A DNA stretch of 64,000 nt from Icerya purchasi (taxonomy: Eukaryota > Arthropoda > Insecta > Hemiptera > Monophlebidae): assembly GCA_039619475.1 (NCBI GenBank), contig CM077116.1, positions 375,770,188 to 375,834,187 of the forward strand, read 5' to 3'. Shown here piece by piece: positions 48,307-59,590 of this stretch. The notes beneath the pieces were generated by a model. It was not told where the DNA came from, did no database searches, and saw only the letters and a program-made list of their open reading frames with translations. The position numbers and the translations under genes were made by a program. The first letter of the stretch is position 1. Each line of letters opens with the position of its first letter.

Positions 48307-48724
48307 AATAAAATGCTTTTTTACAAAAAATAAATACCGACTTCAAGGTTTATTATAAAAATTTAAAAATGCACTAAAAAGTAAAAAATAATTACTCCCG
48401 ATAAAATATATATATCAGAGTGATATAACTTAAGGTGATATCGTAATTCTTATACAACATTAACTTTTTGGAGTTGGAATTAAATTCATGTTAGGAACAA
48501 TTGAATCAACATTTAATGCAGTTTTTAATTATTCTTTTAATATGAATTTGATGCCAACTCCAAAAAATTAATGTTGTATAAGAATTACGATATCACCTTA
48601 AGTTATATCACTCTGATATATATATTTTATCGGGAGTAATTATTTTTTACTTTTTAGTGCATTTTTAAATTTTTATAATAAACCTTGAAGTCGGTATTTA
48701 TTTTTTGTAAAAAAGCATTTTATT
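48307..48724. repeat. Long near-perfect palindrome, about 183-bp arms
   Basis: The left arm 48307-48489 is the reverse complement of 48542-48724 with about three mismatches, around a 52-bp loop. Arms contain ATACCGACTTCAAGG near the outer part and TTGTATAAG near the centre. A piece of the right arm (TTTTTTACTTTTTAGTGC) recurs immediately outside, at 48724-48742. It is located in intron 2 of gene B and would fold into a roughly 180-bp dsRNA stem in the transcript. Confidence 0.92.
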
Positions 48725-48739
48725 TTTTACTTTTTAGTG

Positions 48740-49115
48740 CATTTTTATTCAATTAAATTAAAACATTTATTTCCACGGTAAAAACACCAAAAGCTACATT
48801 TCCATGGTAATTTGGCAAATTTATAGTATTTTAAGTCAAAAATCTAATCCGACGGTGAAAAAAATCGTGAATGAAAAGCATCCAAAAAGCTTCAATCTCC
48901 CGCATTATTAAGGATAACTCAAAAACTATCGGTCGGACCTTGATCAAATTTAAATGGGACCACATGACAAACGCCACCTTTCAAATAAAAGAAGAATCAT
49001 CAAAATCGGTTCATCTAGAAGAAAGTTCTGTGGTAACACACATAAAAAAAAAAAAAAAAAAAAAAAATACAGTCGAATTGAATACCTCCTCCTTTTTTGA
49101 AGTCGGTTAATAACA
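48740..49115 (+). repeat. Dispersed insect repeat ending in GAAGTCGGTTAA
   Basis: Contains AAAGTTCTGTGGTAACACAC, an A-run (49045-49068), then ACAGTCGAATTGAATACC and TTTTTTGAAGTCGGTTAA (49093-49110). I recognise this tail as a common insect interspersed repeat but cannot name its class. ACCGACTTCAA inside the adjacent palindrome arm (48337) is the reverse complement of the same terminus, tying the two together. Confidence 0.55.
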
Positions 49116-49653
49116 ATCTCTACTGCTATACCATAATGAATAGTAAAACTCGGAATACTCTACACATATCAATATAAAAAACTATAGCCGGATATTCCTT
49201 CAAATTTACGAATATAAACTATAGATTGATAATATTACAATGGCTGCTCAAAAAGTACTAAGAGTTCGCTTCGATTCGGCGAATGCAGTCTTGCTTTCTG
49301 AGCTTGTCGAGTGGTAGACGTGTTTTACTGAGCTTTGGCGGTATAATATTGTTAGGTACCACATAAAATACAATCCTGTGTTTCGGGAGAAAAGAATCGG
49401 AATTCCAATCCGAATGCTGAATCAATAAAGTGCAAAACGCTGAATACTGATCCACGGTGTGCTATTTCTGAACGATTCTCCCACGCGCATCAAATAGTGT
49501 AAACATTGCATAAAAAAATAAGTATAGTGAACCTATGTGGGGCGTGCAATTGGTGGCTCGGTCGTACATGGGCATGGGTTACTATAATTTCCAAATAGAT
49601 GTCAAAAGAGTCCTAAATACAAAATTTCAACACACTACAGTTATACGTTTTTG

Positions 49654-49698
<45 letters not shown>

Positions 49699-50434
49699 TA
49701 TAAAACCCTGCGAGAAGTGCCCAATTAGCCAAGCCAATTATAAACAAAAATGGGGAGGTGTTTGGTGTTAAAAGAGTCCCAAATTTAAAATTTCAACTTT
49801 CTGTGACTATCCGATTTTGAACGTTATGTGTGATACATACATACCTGCATACACATATGACGAAAAAACGATTTAAAACGGATCCTGGAGATGATCAAAA
49901 TGCTTAATTTGGAAATGATGAAAAATAAACAATACTCCGCCGATAAATTAGAAATCGTCGATAAATCAATGGTCCAAGCACACTTTCGGGAAAGGTAAGA
50001 TTGTTAATAACATCAAGCGTGACCTCCAGATTGAGCCGTAAATGCAATAGTCAAATATCGAAAAAAAAAAAAAAAAAGATTAGCCGCATACAATCTGTAA
50101 AGCCGTTTAGGTCACAGCAGACTATAAAGTATAAAGTAAATCCCAAACTCTTGATAAAGCATCATGGATTATGTAAGGTACCAGTGTACTAAGCTTAATG
50201 GATCTGAAGAGAATATTGGAAGCCAACTCCCCTTTCCAAAAGTCACATATGTATCTTTTCGCTTGCCCCATCGGGTCAAAATTCAATTCGCATTTTTAAA
50301 AAAAAACATCTAATTATTTCGTCACCATGACGCATTATCATTCGTTAATAATAATACGGAATATTACGTTAATGTTTAATCTCGTTTTTTTTCTTTAAAT
50401 CGTATCGCATTCACGTGTATTTCTGCGATTTCAG
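49111..50434 (+). other. Gene B intron 2 end, no gene seen
   Basis: Contains a (TA)n microsatellite at 49658-49693 and, on either side, a partly repeated segment (AAAAGAGTCCTAAATAC at about 49603 and AAAAGAGTCCCAAATTT at about 49769). No coding domain before the exon 3 acceptor. Confidence 0.6.
49658..49693 (+). repeat. (TA)n microsatellite
   Basis: About 18 uninterrupted TA units. Confidence 0.95.
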
Positions 50435-50900
50435 GAACAGCGAATTTGAACATCAAAGAGAACAAACAAATCGCCGTGTACACGATACTCATCTTTTTCA
50501 GCTTGGCACTATTCAATGTAGCGTTAGGGATGTGTTTCGGTATGCTGGTGCCGACCAGTCCGCCAGATATCACGGAAAAGTTTACGATTAGGCCTGAAGA
50601 AAATAATCTGATAGACGGATTTTTGGATTTAGGCCGTAACATAATTCCAAAAAATTTATTCCAAGCGACATTCTCGAACACGTTCACTCGAATTAACTAT
50701 TCGACTGACAAGAATACCAGCGAGACGACAGTTAAGAAAACACTCGATTATCGACAGAATACGAATATGATGGGACTGTTAGTATTTTGCACGGCATTCG
50801 GTTTCGTATTAAGCACCATGGATCAAAAAAAGCAGGTTTTACTCGATTTTTTTACCGTCTTATACGAGGTGATCCAAAAATTATTAGTTGGCGCCATTTG
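50435..50900 (+). CDS. SLC1 gene B, exon 3: TM3, extracellular TM4 loop, TM4c
   Basis: Largest visible exon (466 nt). Acceptor gatttcag ends at 50434 and donor gtacgt starts at 50901; phase 1 in, phase 2 out. TM3 (YTILIFFSLALFNVALGMCF) is followed by GMLVPTSPPD, then FLDLGRNIIPKNLFQATF, which matches the family block DLIRNMFPENLVQACF. Next comes a hydrophilic extracellular loop with a potential N-glycosylation site (NYS). NMMGLLVFCTAFGFVLSTM matches the EAAT segment NVLGLVVFSIVFGFALG. The exon ends in VLLDFFTVLYEVIQKLLVGA followed by Ile and split Trp (TM5 start). No stops or frameshifts are present, which argues for a maintained gene despite large repeat-filled introns. Confidence 0.9.
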
Positions 50901-51544
50901 GTACGTATCACGGACATTATTATACTTCTACTTATTATCTACTGACAAAATTATTACGTTTATTTTTTCGATGGAGGTTCTCATTTTCATTAAAAAACGA
51001 CCGTGTCTATGTATAATTTACTTTCTCCCGCGTATTCTATGCAACTGCGGATTATTGAAAATACTTTTTTGTACGCTAACTTATTTCTCTTATAGGGTTT
51101 ATTTATATATATATATATATTTTTTTTTTTACAACACTTGTAATAATATCATTTTGTGTTCAACTGAACAAACCTGATCTTTGTATACCTACGAAGTAGA
51201 CACGTTGTGAGATTCTAGTTTGTTTCTTTAGCTCAAAGTACACACATTTTCCAAATACTTTTCTTCTTTGTAGCACCATACTCAATTCTGAGCGTAGGCG
51301 ACTATTCTAGTTGTGCAGACATAGGCATAGCGTCACGGCAATATGCAACGCGAATGTGCACACGCAAGACTATGCTTGCAACTGACATTATGACTGTTTG
51401 ATTTATCGATAAACAAAAATACAGTCACCTGTATGCCTGCCTGCTACATACCAACTGGTGAACATATGGTGGAATACATGGTAGTTTGTCATTGGTTTTC
51501 CGCTGCCTCTCACGTGATTTTAGCGGTAGTTTAATTTAATTTTT

Positions 51545-51625
51545 GTAATAATTTCTGTGGCTAGGATTGAACTTAAGACTTTCACGATGGAAGTCATCTA
51601 CTCTAGCAACTACGCTATCGCGATA
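51545..51625 (-). mobile_element. tRNA-derived SINE head, decayed
   Basis: The minus strand has an A-box-like TAGCGTAGTTGCTAGAGTAG and a B-box-like AAGTTCAATCCT about 45 bp later. It shares TAGTTGCTAGAG and GACTTCC with the SINE at 56267. Confidence 0.55.
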
Positions 51626-51779
51626 ACTCTTCCGAATATCGTGTAAGTTAATATTAAAAAAAATACAGTTTAAATAAATCTAAAAGCAGAAAAAAGCGTT
51701 CGAATAAATTTAAATTTGCATACTTTGAAGTCGCTTATTCTCAACAGATTATGGAGTGATTTTGCAACTTGTCGGTTTT

Positions 51780-52290
51780 ACATGCGATCAAGTAAAAAGT
51801 TCTGCTGCGAAATTATGTGGCAGCCGCTACATTACTCTCGTACAAGCGATACGACAAGGTAATGTCGCCTTCTCATCAGTACTAACCAAGATTAGTGATG
51901 GTTAGCTCTTAATTCCAGAAGAGAAAGCAGTGATTGAGTCCCACTTCTTGGATGGTGAATTCATTGACCGCGAGTTTCGTCAGGCTATACGCCTCCTTTT
52001 CCGCATCGTAAACGTTGGTCAGTTTAACGTAGATTTCGTACAAGACGCTGAAATGGTTGAAGTTCTTGGGGGTGATTTTAACTTGAATTTATGAGGGTCG
52101 CACGGTTCCACACGTATGGAATTTATGCGCGCAGAATTCGGATTCGAACTAAAGAATGAACCAGCTATAATCTGCATCACGCAATTCCATGTGCATTTAC
52201 ATCTTTTCACGATACATCGACGCACATGAAACGGGCTACCATATTTCCTATCTCCTTTCGATAACGACGCATACCTCCAAGGTCAATATT
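51780..52290 (+). mobile_element. Helentron remnant 2: helicase piece and endonuclease piece
   Basis: On the + strand, RQGNVAFSSVLTKISDG and, after a stop, EEKAVIESHFLDGEFIDREF then AIRLLF (about 51855-52010), the PIF1-like helicase stretch of Helitrons. Next comes GGDFNLNL and GSHGSTRMEFMRAEFGFELK (about 52070-52155), parallel to GDFNLDLRG...FMHTELGLQL at 27.7 kb, and then GYHISYLLS near 52235 (end of EN). The domains are internally deleted: helicase is followed almost at once by the EN C-terminal half. Confidence 0.6.
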
Positions 52291-53340
52291 GTAAATGGTG
52301 TCAACGATGATAATAATTTTGTAAATACTGTCAACGACGTACGTGTAATTACCGTATCCGTCTCTAAAGAATCACTTTCGGTACATTAAAAATCATAAAC
52401 ACACGTCGGCTTTTACACTCATTGCTGCCCTTAAGATATAAAACCAGTCAACCGACAGTTCAACTAGGAAACCTAGATAATTCTTATGTCGAGTGGAAGA
52501 ATAAAGGAAAGACGGAACTGCCCATGAGGTATATTCATGTATTAATGTATCTGCGTGAAGCGTCGACACTGGTTACATTTTTCATCTCAATACTATAAAA
52601 CAATAAAAATAATGCACTCGTTTACAATGCCCCCTCACCGATATTCACCGTCACTAATGAAGTCTTTGATGTAATGCTATCGGCGACAAAGAATTACTTT
52701 CGGGATAAATCACTGTACGTATCCACGTTTTAAATCAATACTCTTTTAAATAAATGATTCCTCTTCTCTCCGCTACTTTCAGATTATACATCTGCGAATG
52801 ATAACTTAACAACTCTCGGAAACCCGACATCATCGCCGGATTATAACTTCTAGACTAAATGAACGAAATACACTTTTACCATTGATAACAATGGAAGTAT
52901 TTTTTAGTTAAGGAATTTGAAATGTATTTGCATGGCCGCAATGTATTGGCTCACTACTGCGTGTTTTCGTTTCGCTTTTAATATATCACACAGAAGGAAT
53001 TTGTTAAAGAATTCTTTTTCGGATAAAAAATGCGGTTTTAAGGAACTGACCGATATACTAATTAGTTAGCACTGTCGAGCAGATAAGAATTTCGGACAAC
53101 TGCTACTTGCAATGTGTTCCCCACTTTACAAAGTCTATCCATTATTGGACTTTTCCATTTTCCAAAAATTATTATTGCTTATAGCTGAGCAGTGGCATTT
53201 TTATCGATTTATGTCATGAAAATCAGCTATTTTCTGTCAAATAGGATACGAACTTCTACTGTTTAAGAAGTTCCATTTGAAGTTTTTCGATCAGAGGTTT
53301 TTCGTCCGAAATCACCATATGTGTATTATTCAATTCGTTT
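52291..53340 (+). other. Gene B intron 3, no gene seen
   Basis: AT-rich intron. May include further Helentron-derived sequence just after 52290; nothing recognisable beyond that. Confidence 0.4.
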
Positions 53341-53344
53341 TCAT

Positions 53345-53705
53345 TCTTAGCTTCATAATTTGCTGTCTTCACGGTGTTCTTTATGTTTGTTACGTTTTTA
53401 GTCCACCTCTCTAACCTGTTCATCGGTTTTCACTTTTACAGATTCACCCTTGTCAAATATACTATAGTCAGAAATCTACTTCTGATCATATCTTTTTCGA
53501 ATGTCCCATTCGGCTATGTAAACATATTTCCTGCTTTACTGATAATGTTCCCGCTCTTTTCACCGCTGCATTTCATTTTCCATCGCTATCCGTTGTTCCT
53601 TTTCTTAGTTTTTTCGTTGCCACCATTGCTAATGAAATAACCCCTATGTGATTTTTTTTTACAAAATTGTGCCCCAAATGTCGGAGAACCTCCCCCGAAA
53701 AAAAC
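53345..53705 (+). mobile_element. RNase H-type LINE 3' tail
   Basis: SDHIFFECPIRL (about 53482-53520) is the terminal knuckle of the family (compare CDANHIFFECP at 5939). The fragment ends with CTCCCCCGAAAAAAACC near 53700. Frame-broken and 5'-truncated. Confidence 0.6.
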
Positions 53706-54094
53706 CATCAGTTCTTAATAATACATTAAAATTTACTGAGAAAGATTACATGTAAACCGTGCAAAAGGAAAAACAGCTTGATGTAAAAAGAATAACAGGG
53801 TTCTAGAAAATTTTTGAAAATCAGTCAGAAATTTTTTGCAAAAATTTTTTGTTTGAATGTCTTAGGACAATAAAAACAACTAAGGGTCATTCTAAAAAGT
53901 ATAAAATCGCCCATATTTATCGGGGTGTTTTTCCGTTTCGAAATATTATTACATTTTTATTTGTTAACAGTAAATTTGTAAATTTGACATTAGTAGTAAA
54001 TTAAATCGTGTCGGTATTGTCGGCAGAGAACTAAATAAAAACGCAACGCTTTTTTTTCTCACCTTTTAGTAATCGAGAAAATTGATTAACGCAG

Positions 54095-54328
54095 GTTCAC
54101 TCCGGTCGGTACAGCCAGCATCGTTTGCAGTAAAATAGCGGCAATTCCGCAACTATCCGAAACGATAAACCAGCTGAGTTTCTTCTTTTTCCTGATAACC
54201 GCCGGCCTGCTCACGTACGCCATGATCATTTTACCGATGCTTTTATTCGTCATTACTAAAAGAAACCCGTACAAATATTTTCTCGCTTTAATGCCGGCCA
54301 TCATAAGTGCCTTTTCGACAGCTACTAA
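54095..54328 (+). CDS. SLC1 gene B, exon 4: TM5-TM6 and start of hairpin 1
   Basis: Acceptor ttaacgcag ends at 54094 and donor gtaagt starts at 54329; phase 2 in and out. The split Trp and following residues give W-FTPVGTASIVCSKI, matching W(Y/F)SPVGIxFLIAGKI of EAATs. ITAGLLTYAMIILPMLLFVI then corresponds to TM5/TM6, and KRNPYKYF and ALMPAIISAFSTAT to the approach to hairpin 1 (family: NPY-F...ALVTAxGTSSSSATLP). The serine-rich HP1 tip expected here reads STATK-ST across the next splice, so most of the conserved serines are replaced. The reading frame is fully open. Confidence 0.88.
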
Positions 54329-54689
54329 GTAAGTTTGTGTGATTTATTCTAAAAAAATATCTGTATTTAAATATTTTCATATATATATATATATTAAAAT
54401 GAATCATGCTTACGGGTCCTTGTTTCGCGCTGCCACTGAAATTAATTTGTAATTTTTTATGACACGAATCGTTCCTAGTGAAATGAATCGTTCCTCAACC
54501 GGTCTCTAAGTCGCGAGGTCGCTAAAATGAATTTGTATTTTTTTTCTCCACTCCGAGCGCCAGTAAGGATAAGCCTCACACCTTCCGCCGAGATTAGCTC
54601 TTTAACTTTACTACTAAAAGTTTAGTTAAACGCAAATTAAATCAAACGAATAATATAAAAAGTAATAAAAATAAAATAAAACACAAAGT

Positions 54690-55740
54690 TCATATAGCTA
54701 CTCTGAATGCAAGGTCACTTCAAAGGCCAGAAAACCCGATTGAGTTAGAAGTGGCATTTCAGAAATCTAATATTAAAATTTTGGAATTGTCCGAAGTAAG
54801 AAGAACTGAGGAGAAAATTATACGCACATATAAAAGGGGAACCTATTTTATTATATAGGTAACAACTCAGAACAAAAAGGAGTCGGTTTTATTATTAAAA
54901 ATGAATATACAAGTAATGTAGTGGTGACAAAGAGGATTAACGAAAGAATATCAATCTTGAAAATAAAAATCAATAAAGTTATACTAATATGTACTCAAGT
55001 TTATGCTCCGACTACAGTTGCAGAGGATTGGGAAGTAGAAAATTTCTAGGAAAATTTAAGAAACATTTTAAATTCCCAATTTCAAATAAAAAACAACAAC
55101 TTAATAATTATGGGAGACTTGAATAAGAGAGAAAAGTGAAAAACCAACAATGGGTTTGTACGGTTATGGGAAACGCAACGAAAGGGATTAGATGCTTACA
55201 AGATTCTGTCAAGAATTCAATCTGAAAATAGTAAATAGTCTGTTTAAAAAAAGAATAGGAAATAGATGGCCATGGATATCTCCAAATCAACAGTTTAAAT
55301 CTCTAATAGACTATATACTAGTACCCAGCAAGAATCAGTCAATTATAAATTTATCGAAATAAAAGATTTCAATAAGTTCAGCTTTTATACGGATCATGGA
55401 CTGCTAATTATTAATTGAAAAAGAAAAATACTACAAGAGAGTCATAAAAAGTTCACAAACAAGACTAGACTACGAAAAGTACGAAAACATAATTATTAAA
55501 GAGTCAGGGAAGATAAATTTAAGTAAAGATCAAGAATAAACGAACTATATAACGCCACATCTCAAACAATAACGTCAATGTTCACAAACACATCCAGGAA
55601 AAAAAGTGGAAATATCCCACAGATAGACGAAGTAGACGACATTTATCAACTAGGTAAAAAAAGAATCGAAATTTTAGTTAAAAGGTCTCCAAAAAAAAAA
55701 AAAAAAAATTAAATTTAGTGTCGAGAGCTATAAGAAATAA
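54690..55740 (+). mobile_element. RTE-like LINE endonuclease head, no RT
   Basis: HKVHIATLNARSLQRPENPI (about 54690-54750), ILELSEVRRTEEKI, GNNSEQKGVGFIIKNEYTS (about 54865-54920), ICTQVYAPTTVAEDW (about 54990-55035), LIIMGDLN (about 55105-55125), FKKRIGNRWPWISPNQQFKS (about 55245-55305) and FYTDHGLLIIN (about 55385-55418). All are APE-type endonuclease motifs of RTE-like elements, across several frames. It ends in an A-run near 55690-55708 without RT sequence. Confidence 0.65.
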
Positions 55741-55748
55741 AATAAAAA

Positions 55749-56850
55749 TTAAATACCATACCCACTACCGCCACATTTTATTACGTGGGACTGAAATATT
55801 TTGTTATCAAAAACCCAGTCCTGTCCATCAGACTTTATCTGTAAATCCGCATATATTTTGAGACATACAGTTACTGCATAGTAGTCCGAAAAACTCACAG
55901 CAGTAATATCTTGATCAATATTTAAATTAAGTACATCGTTATTCAGTCCTCGAATAAAAACATGATCGAGACATGATTTATAATTGAGACCCACCCTGGT
56001 ATATGTTGCCGAATTTATAACAATATGAAAGCCATAGGAACTTAAACGGTTTGAATAATCTGCACCGTGAACCATATTTAATAAGTTGATATTGATATCA
56101 CCAGTTATAATAGCGGGATGTTCTAGAGTCTCAATAATATCTTGAGGCTCATCTAAAAACTTCGACTGTGGTTAATCGTAGAACCTATATACACCAACTA
56201 ATGACACACTCTTACTCTTATTTAATTGTAAACGTAAATTACCATTTGCAATATTTACCCTAGTATTTAGCCTAGTTGCTAGAGCGCTTGACTTCCGATA
56301 TGGTGGTCACGGGTTCGATCCCGAGCGACGACAAACTTATTACAAGAATTAAATAAATAAATAAATAATCGCTAATAATCACATGGAAGGCAATGGCAAA
56401 CCACCACGTTCAACATCATATGCGCGCTAGGTCAGTACACAGCAGACCCACACCGGACGGACTGCAATTGTAGCGCGATAACAAGCGGCTACAATCAGTT
56501 CCGAATGTAGTCTTGCGTGTGTACACCTGCGTTGCATATAATAATTGTCTGGTACACTACCTATATCGGTACAGCTAAAAATGTACGAATAGGTTGTTGC
56601 GCCAACGCGCTATGTAGCATACGGCATCTTAAGAACCCTAGTATTTATGTACTCGAATTCGTCCTTAACATATATCATCACTCTGCCAAACCTATTATTA
56701 TCTCTACATTAACATACCATGCTATAATTATTAATGGAATAGCGATTAATTTCATCAGTGTACAGCCACGTTTCTGTTAGCACTACTACATCATATAAAA
56801 AATGTTTATCATTTTAAAAAAACAAAAATTGATTATAATTATTTCGAAGA
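55749..56850 (-). mobile_element. CR1/L2-like LINE endonuclease head, split by SINE
   Basis: The minus strand from about 56810 reads DVVVLTETWLYTDEINRYSI (EN motif with Glu). On the other side of the SINE it reads VNIANGNLRLQLNKSKSVSL then VGVYRF, HPAIITGDINI (about 56125-56095), GFHIVINSATYTRVG, SCLDHVFIRG and the end SFSDYYAVTV (55749-56075). No RT follows; the fragment is 3'-truncated at 55749. Confidence 0.65.
56267..56510 (+). mobile_element. tRNA-derived SINE
   Basis: A pol III head with A box TAGCCTAGTTGCTAGAGCG (56268-56286) and B box GGGTTCGATCCC (56311-56322) is followed by an AAATAAATAAATAAAT stretch. The body has ATGGAAGGCAATGGCAAACC and ends around 56510. It interrupts the minus-strand LINE endonuclease. 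Exact ends and TSD are not resolved. Confidence 0.7.
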
Positions 56851-57355
56851 CTTCTAATGTTTAAATTTAAAACCATTAAAACTCTATCAAAACAAAATAC
56901 TTTATAACTAACTAAAATTGAGCGTAAATTTTATAATAACATACATGCTAGTAACCGCAGTACAATAAAAGTAAAGAATAAATAAATAATTTGTACAAAT
57001 AAGCGAAAGTGTAATATTAATTTAAATTGACTCTAATGGTAACACAAAAGAGAAATTAAGCGACGAAGCAAAAACTATAGGATAAATGTATCGTAAAACA
57101 ATTTAGTAAACTTGACCGTTTTAGCGCCGTAGGTAATAACAGACACTCATAAAAATACTATATGCGAAATACCATTATATAAATTACCTGATAATAAATT
57201 GAAGATTTCATTATTATGTGGAAAATGTAACCCATCTGAAGATTGGAAACTACTGGTGCAGTTTAATTTAATAATAATAAAAAATCTGTTGTTAACGAAC
57301 AGACAGTAAACATAATATTCCCTATTCCGTTAGGCATGTTTCCTAATTCTAATTA
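56851..57355 (+). other. Gene B intron 4, no gene seen
   Basis: Very AT-rich intron without recognisable feature. Confidence 0.4.
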
Positions 57356-57359
57356 ATGG

Positions 57360-58420
57360 GACTGTCTTCTTGGCAGATTCAATCAAAGCTTCTTTTGTCT
57401 ATTCCCAGCTTTGTGGATTTAAAGTTTTTAGCCTTTTTGTGAATTCGCGTGATTTAAGTTGTGCCGGGTCAAATTTAATTATACTTTTCTTCTGTATTCT
57501 TCTTGTGTTTTGGGGAATTTTTTTGACTTTAATTTTTGATAAGCAATGATCCGAATCAAGATTAGCATTCCCTAATACTTTCACATTTAGGATTTCTTGT
57601 CATGCTTTTTTGCTATTGCTATATGATCTAATTGAAATTCTCCCAAATTCTGATTTGGACAAAACCAAGTCTTTTGTTTCCTCAGTAGGTGTTTAAACGC
57701 CGTTGATTTCATTATTAACTGAAATGTTCGACATAATTCCATCAGTCTTTCCCCATTTCGGTTCGTCCTTCGATGAGCTGGGTACTTCCCGATTACATTA
57801 CAATCCTTTTTTTCTTTACCTAATTGATCATTGAAATTACCTAACAATATAATCGTGTGTTTCTTAGGAATTTTGACTAGCATTTCTTCGAGCTCTTCCC
57901 AGAATTGATTTGTTCCTTCTGGATTCTTTCTATTCATTGCATTAGTTGGTGCATGCACCTTTATTATAACATAAATCTTATTGGTATTTCGGAAAGATAG
58001 AGTTGACAAAAGTCGATGACACTACCCAGTATGCTCTTATTAATCACAAAACCCGTACCCAAATTCGGTACATTTTTCATAACCCGTTTACCACATTTTC
58101 CTTTCAATATTCTATAACCTTCTGATTCAAAAACTTCTTCATCTCCAAATCTTGTTTCTTGTATTACTGAAATTAATATGTTGTGTTCTGACATAACCGT
58201 TGTCAATTGTTTTAGCTATCCTATTTTAAGAAAGGAATTTGCATTAAATGTTACGAAAAAGAGATGTTTCTTATTGTTGATTTTTCTGCGATCTTTCATT
58301 TTATCTATACACGTCGGTGCAGGCACCCCGGAATTCCATGCGCCGTCCATCGTGACGGTGGATTGAATACCACCTGGAGTAGTTGCTTCAGCTAAATTAT
58401 TTGCCTCCATGATTCGACTG
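57360..58420 (-). mobile_element. RTE-like LINE 5' end: ORF2 start and endonuclease
   Basis: The minus strand starts MEANNLAEATTPGGIQSTVT near 58410 and continues HLFFVTFNANSFLK, VIQETRFGDEEVFESEGYRI (58140), NVPNLGTGFVINKS, VIIKVHAPTNAMNRKN (57960), HTIILLGNFNDQLGKEKKD (57850), RRTNRNGERLMELCRTFQLI (57770), FQLDHIAIAKKHDKKS (57620) and LDSDHCLSKIKVKK (57560). The canonical Glu, GDFN-like (here GNFN) and SDH motifs are recognisable. It stops before the RT at about 57360. Two frame breaks. Confidence 0.72.
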
Positions 58421-59590
58421 CTGAAAAATATTTGTATGGGGTCGGTAGCATTATACGTACTAATTCATTTTATAAAGCGTAAACTGTAGCGTTTTGTACA
58501 GTACATACAAACAAAAAATTAAATAACTTTTAACAAATCAAAAAAATATTGTCATCATTTGTCGTTACACAATCAACATAATATGTATCAGGTTGGACAA
58601 CATGAACAAAAAGAATAGAGTACAGGACGTAATGGCGAGCGCATAATCATAATAATCATAATAATGTACCATTTACTATAACAATTTTTAACGTTATATA
58701 TGGTGTACTTACGCAATTTAGGTATATCTATACCGTCCTGTAAATGTCTGTATGTACAGTATGTATGTTAACGCATTAAACTCAATGTTCCCTATTATTT
58801 GCTGTTTCACATATCCACGGTATAGCTCGGAACTATTAACCGCGGGTACGAGGGCACTACTGTACAGATTTTGAGCCATGATTAGACCAGAATTAATATA
58901 GTGAGACAGGTCGTATAATATCTGTGTTTTTTTACAATTGCTACATACAGTACGCTACTAAGGCATATATAATTAACCGGCGTATAATATGTGTATATGT
59001 ATGTGTATTGAGTGTGATCAAAAACATTTGATGCATATAAAGAAAACACATATCCGACCAGAACTAATGACACCGCTTTCTTGTACGCCAAACAAAAAAT
59101 AATTGTTGTCACTAGCTGGTTAAAAAAATTGTTATTCGAACAAATCGAAACTTTCATATTTTAACCTCGGCCAGACGGTATTTGTTTATCAAAAACAGAA
59201 TAAAAAGCAACAAAAAAATTGACTTCCAAACTAAATTAACATAAATTCGCGCTCCGATTACTTTGGATTTGTTCGAATCTAATTTTTAATGGCTTACGTT
59301 AAATTCCGCTGAAATTTTCTACATATATGTACGTAAAAATTAAAAATCCCCCCTGTATTTTTGAACTTTTATTTCAATTATTAAAATAAATTCCGAAATA
59401 GCGTAAGTTATGAAATACAATTCGTATACAATTAATAATTTGTTCCCTTATACAAAATACAAGTTGATAAATTAAAATATCACCTGAGTTGAATGTCAAA
59501 GTTTAAATAATCAGAAAATAATTCAAAGCACTGATATAATTAAATAATGCCACATTAGAAGTGTGTAATAACAAAAATTATTATTCGTAG
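58421..59590 (+). other. Gene B intron 4 end, no gene seen
   Basis: AT-rich; the first roughly 100 bp may be RTE 5' UTR. Nothing recognisable up to the exon 5 acceptor. Confidence 0.4.
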
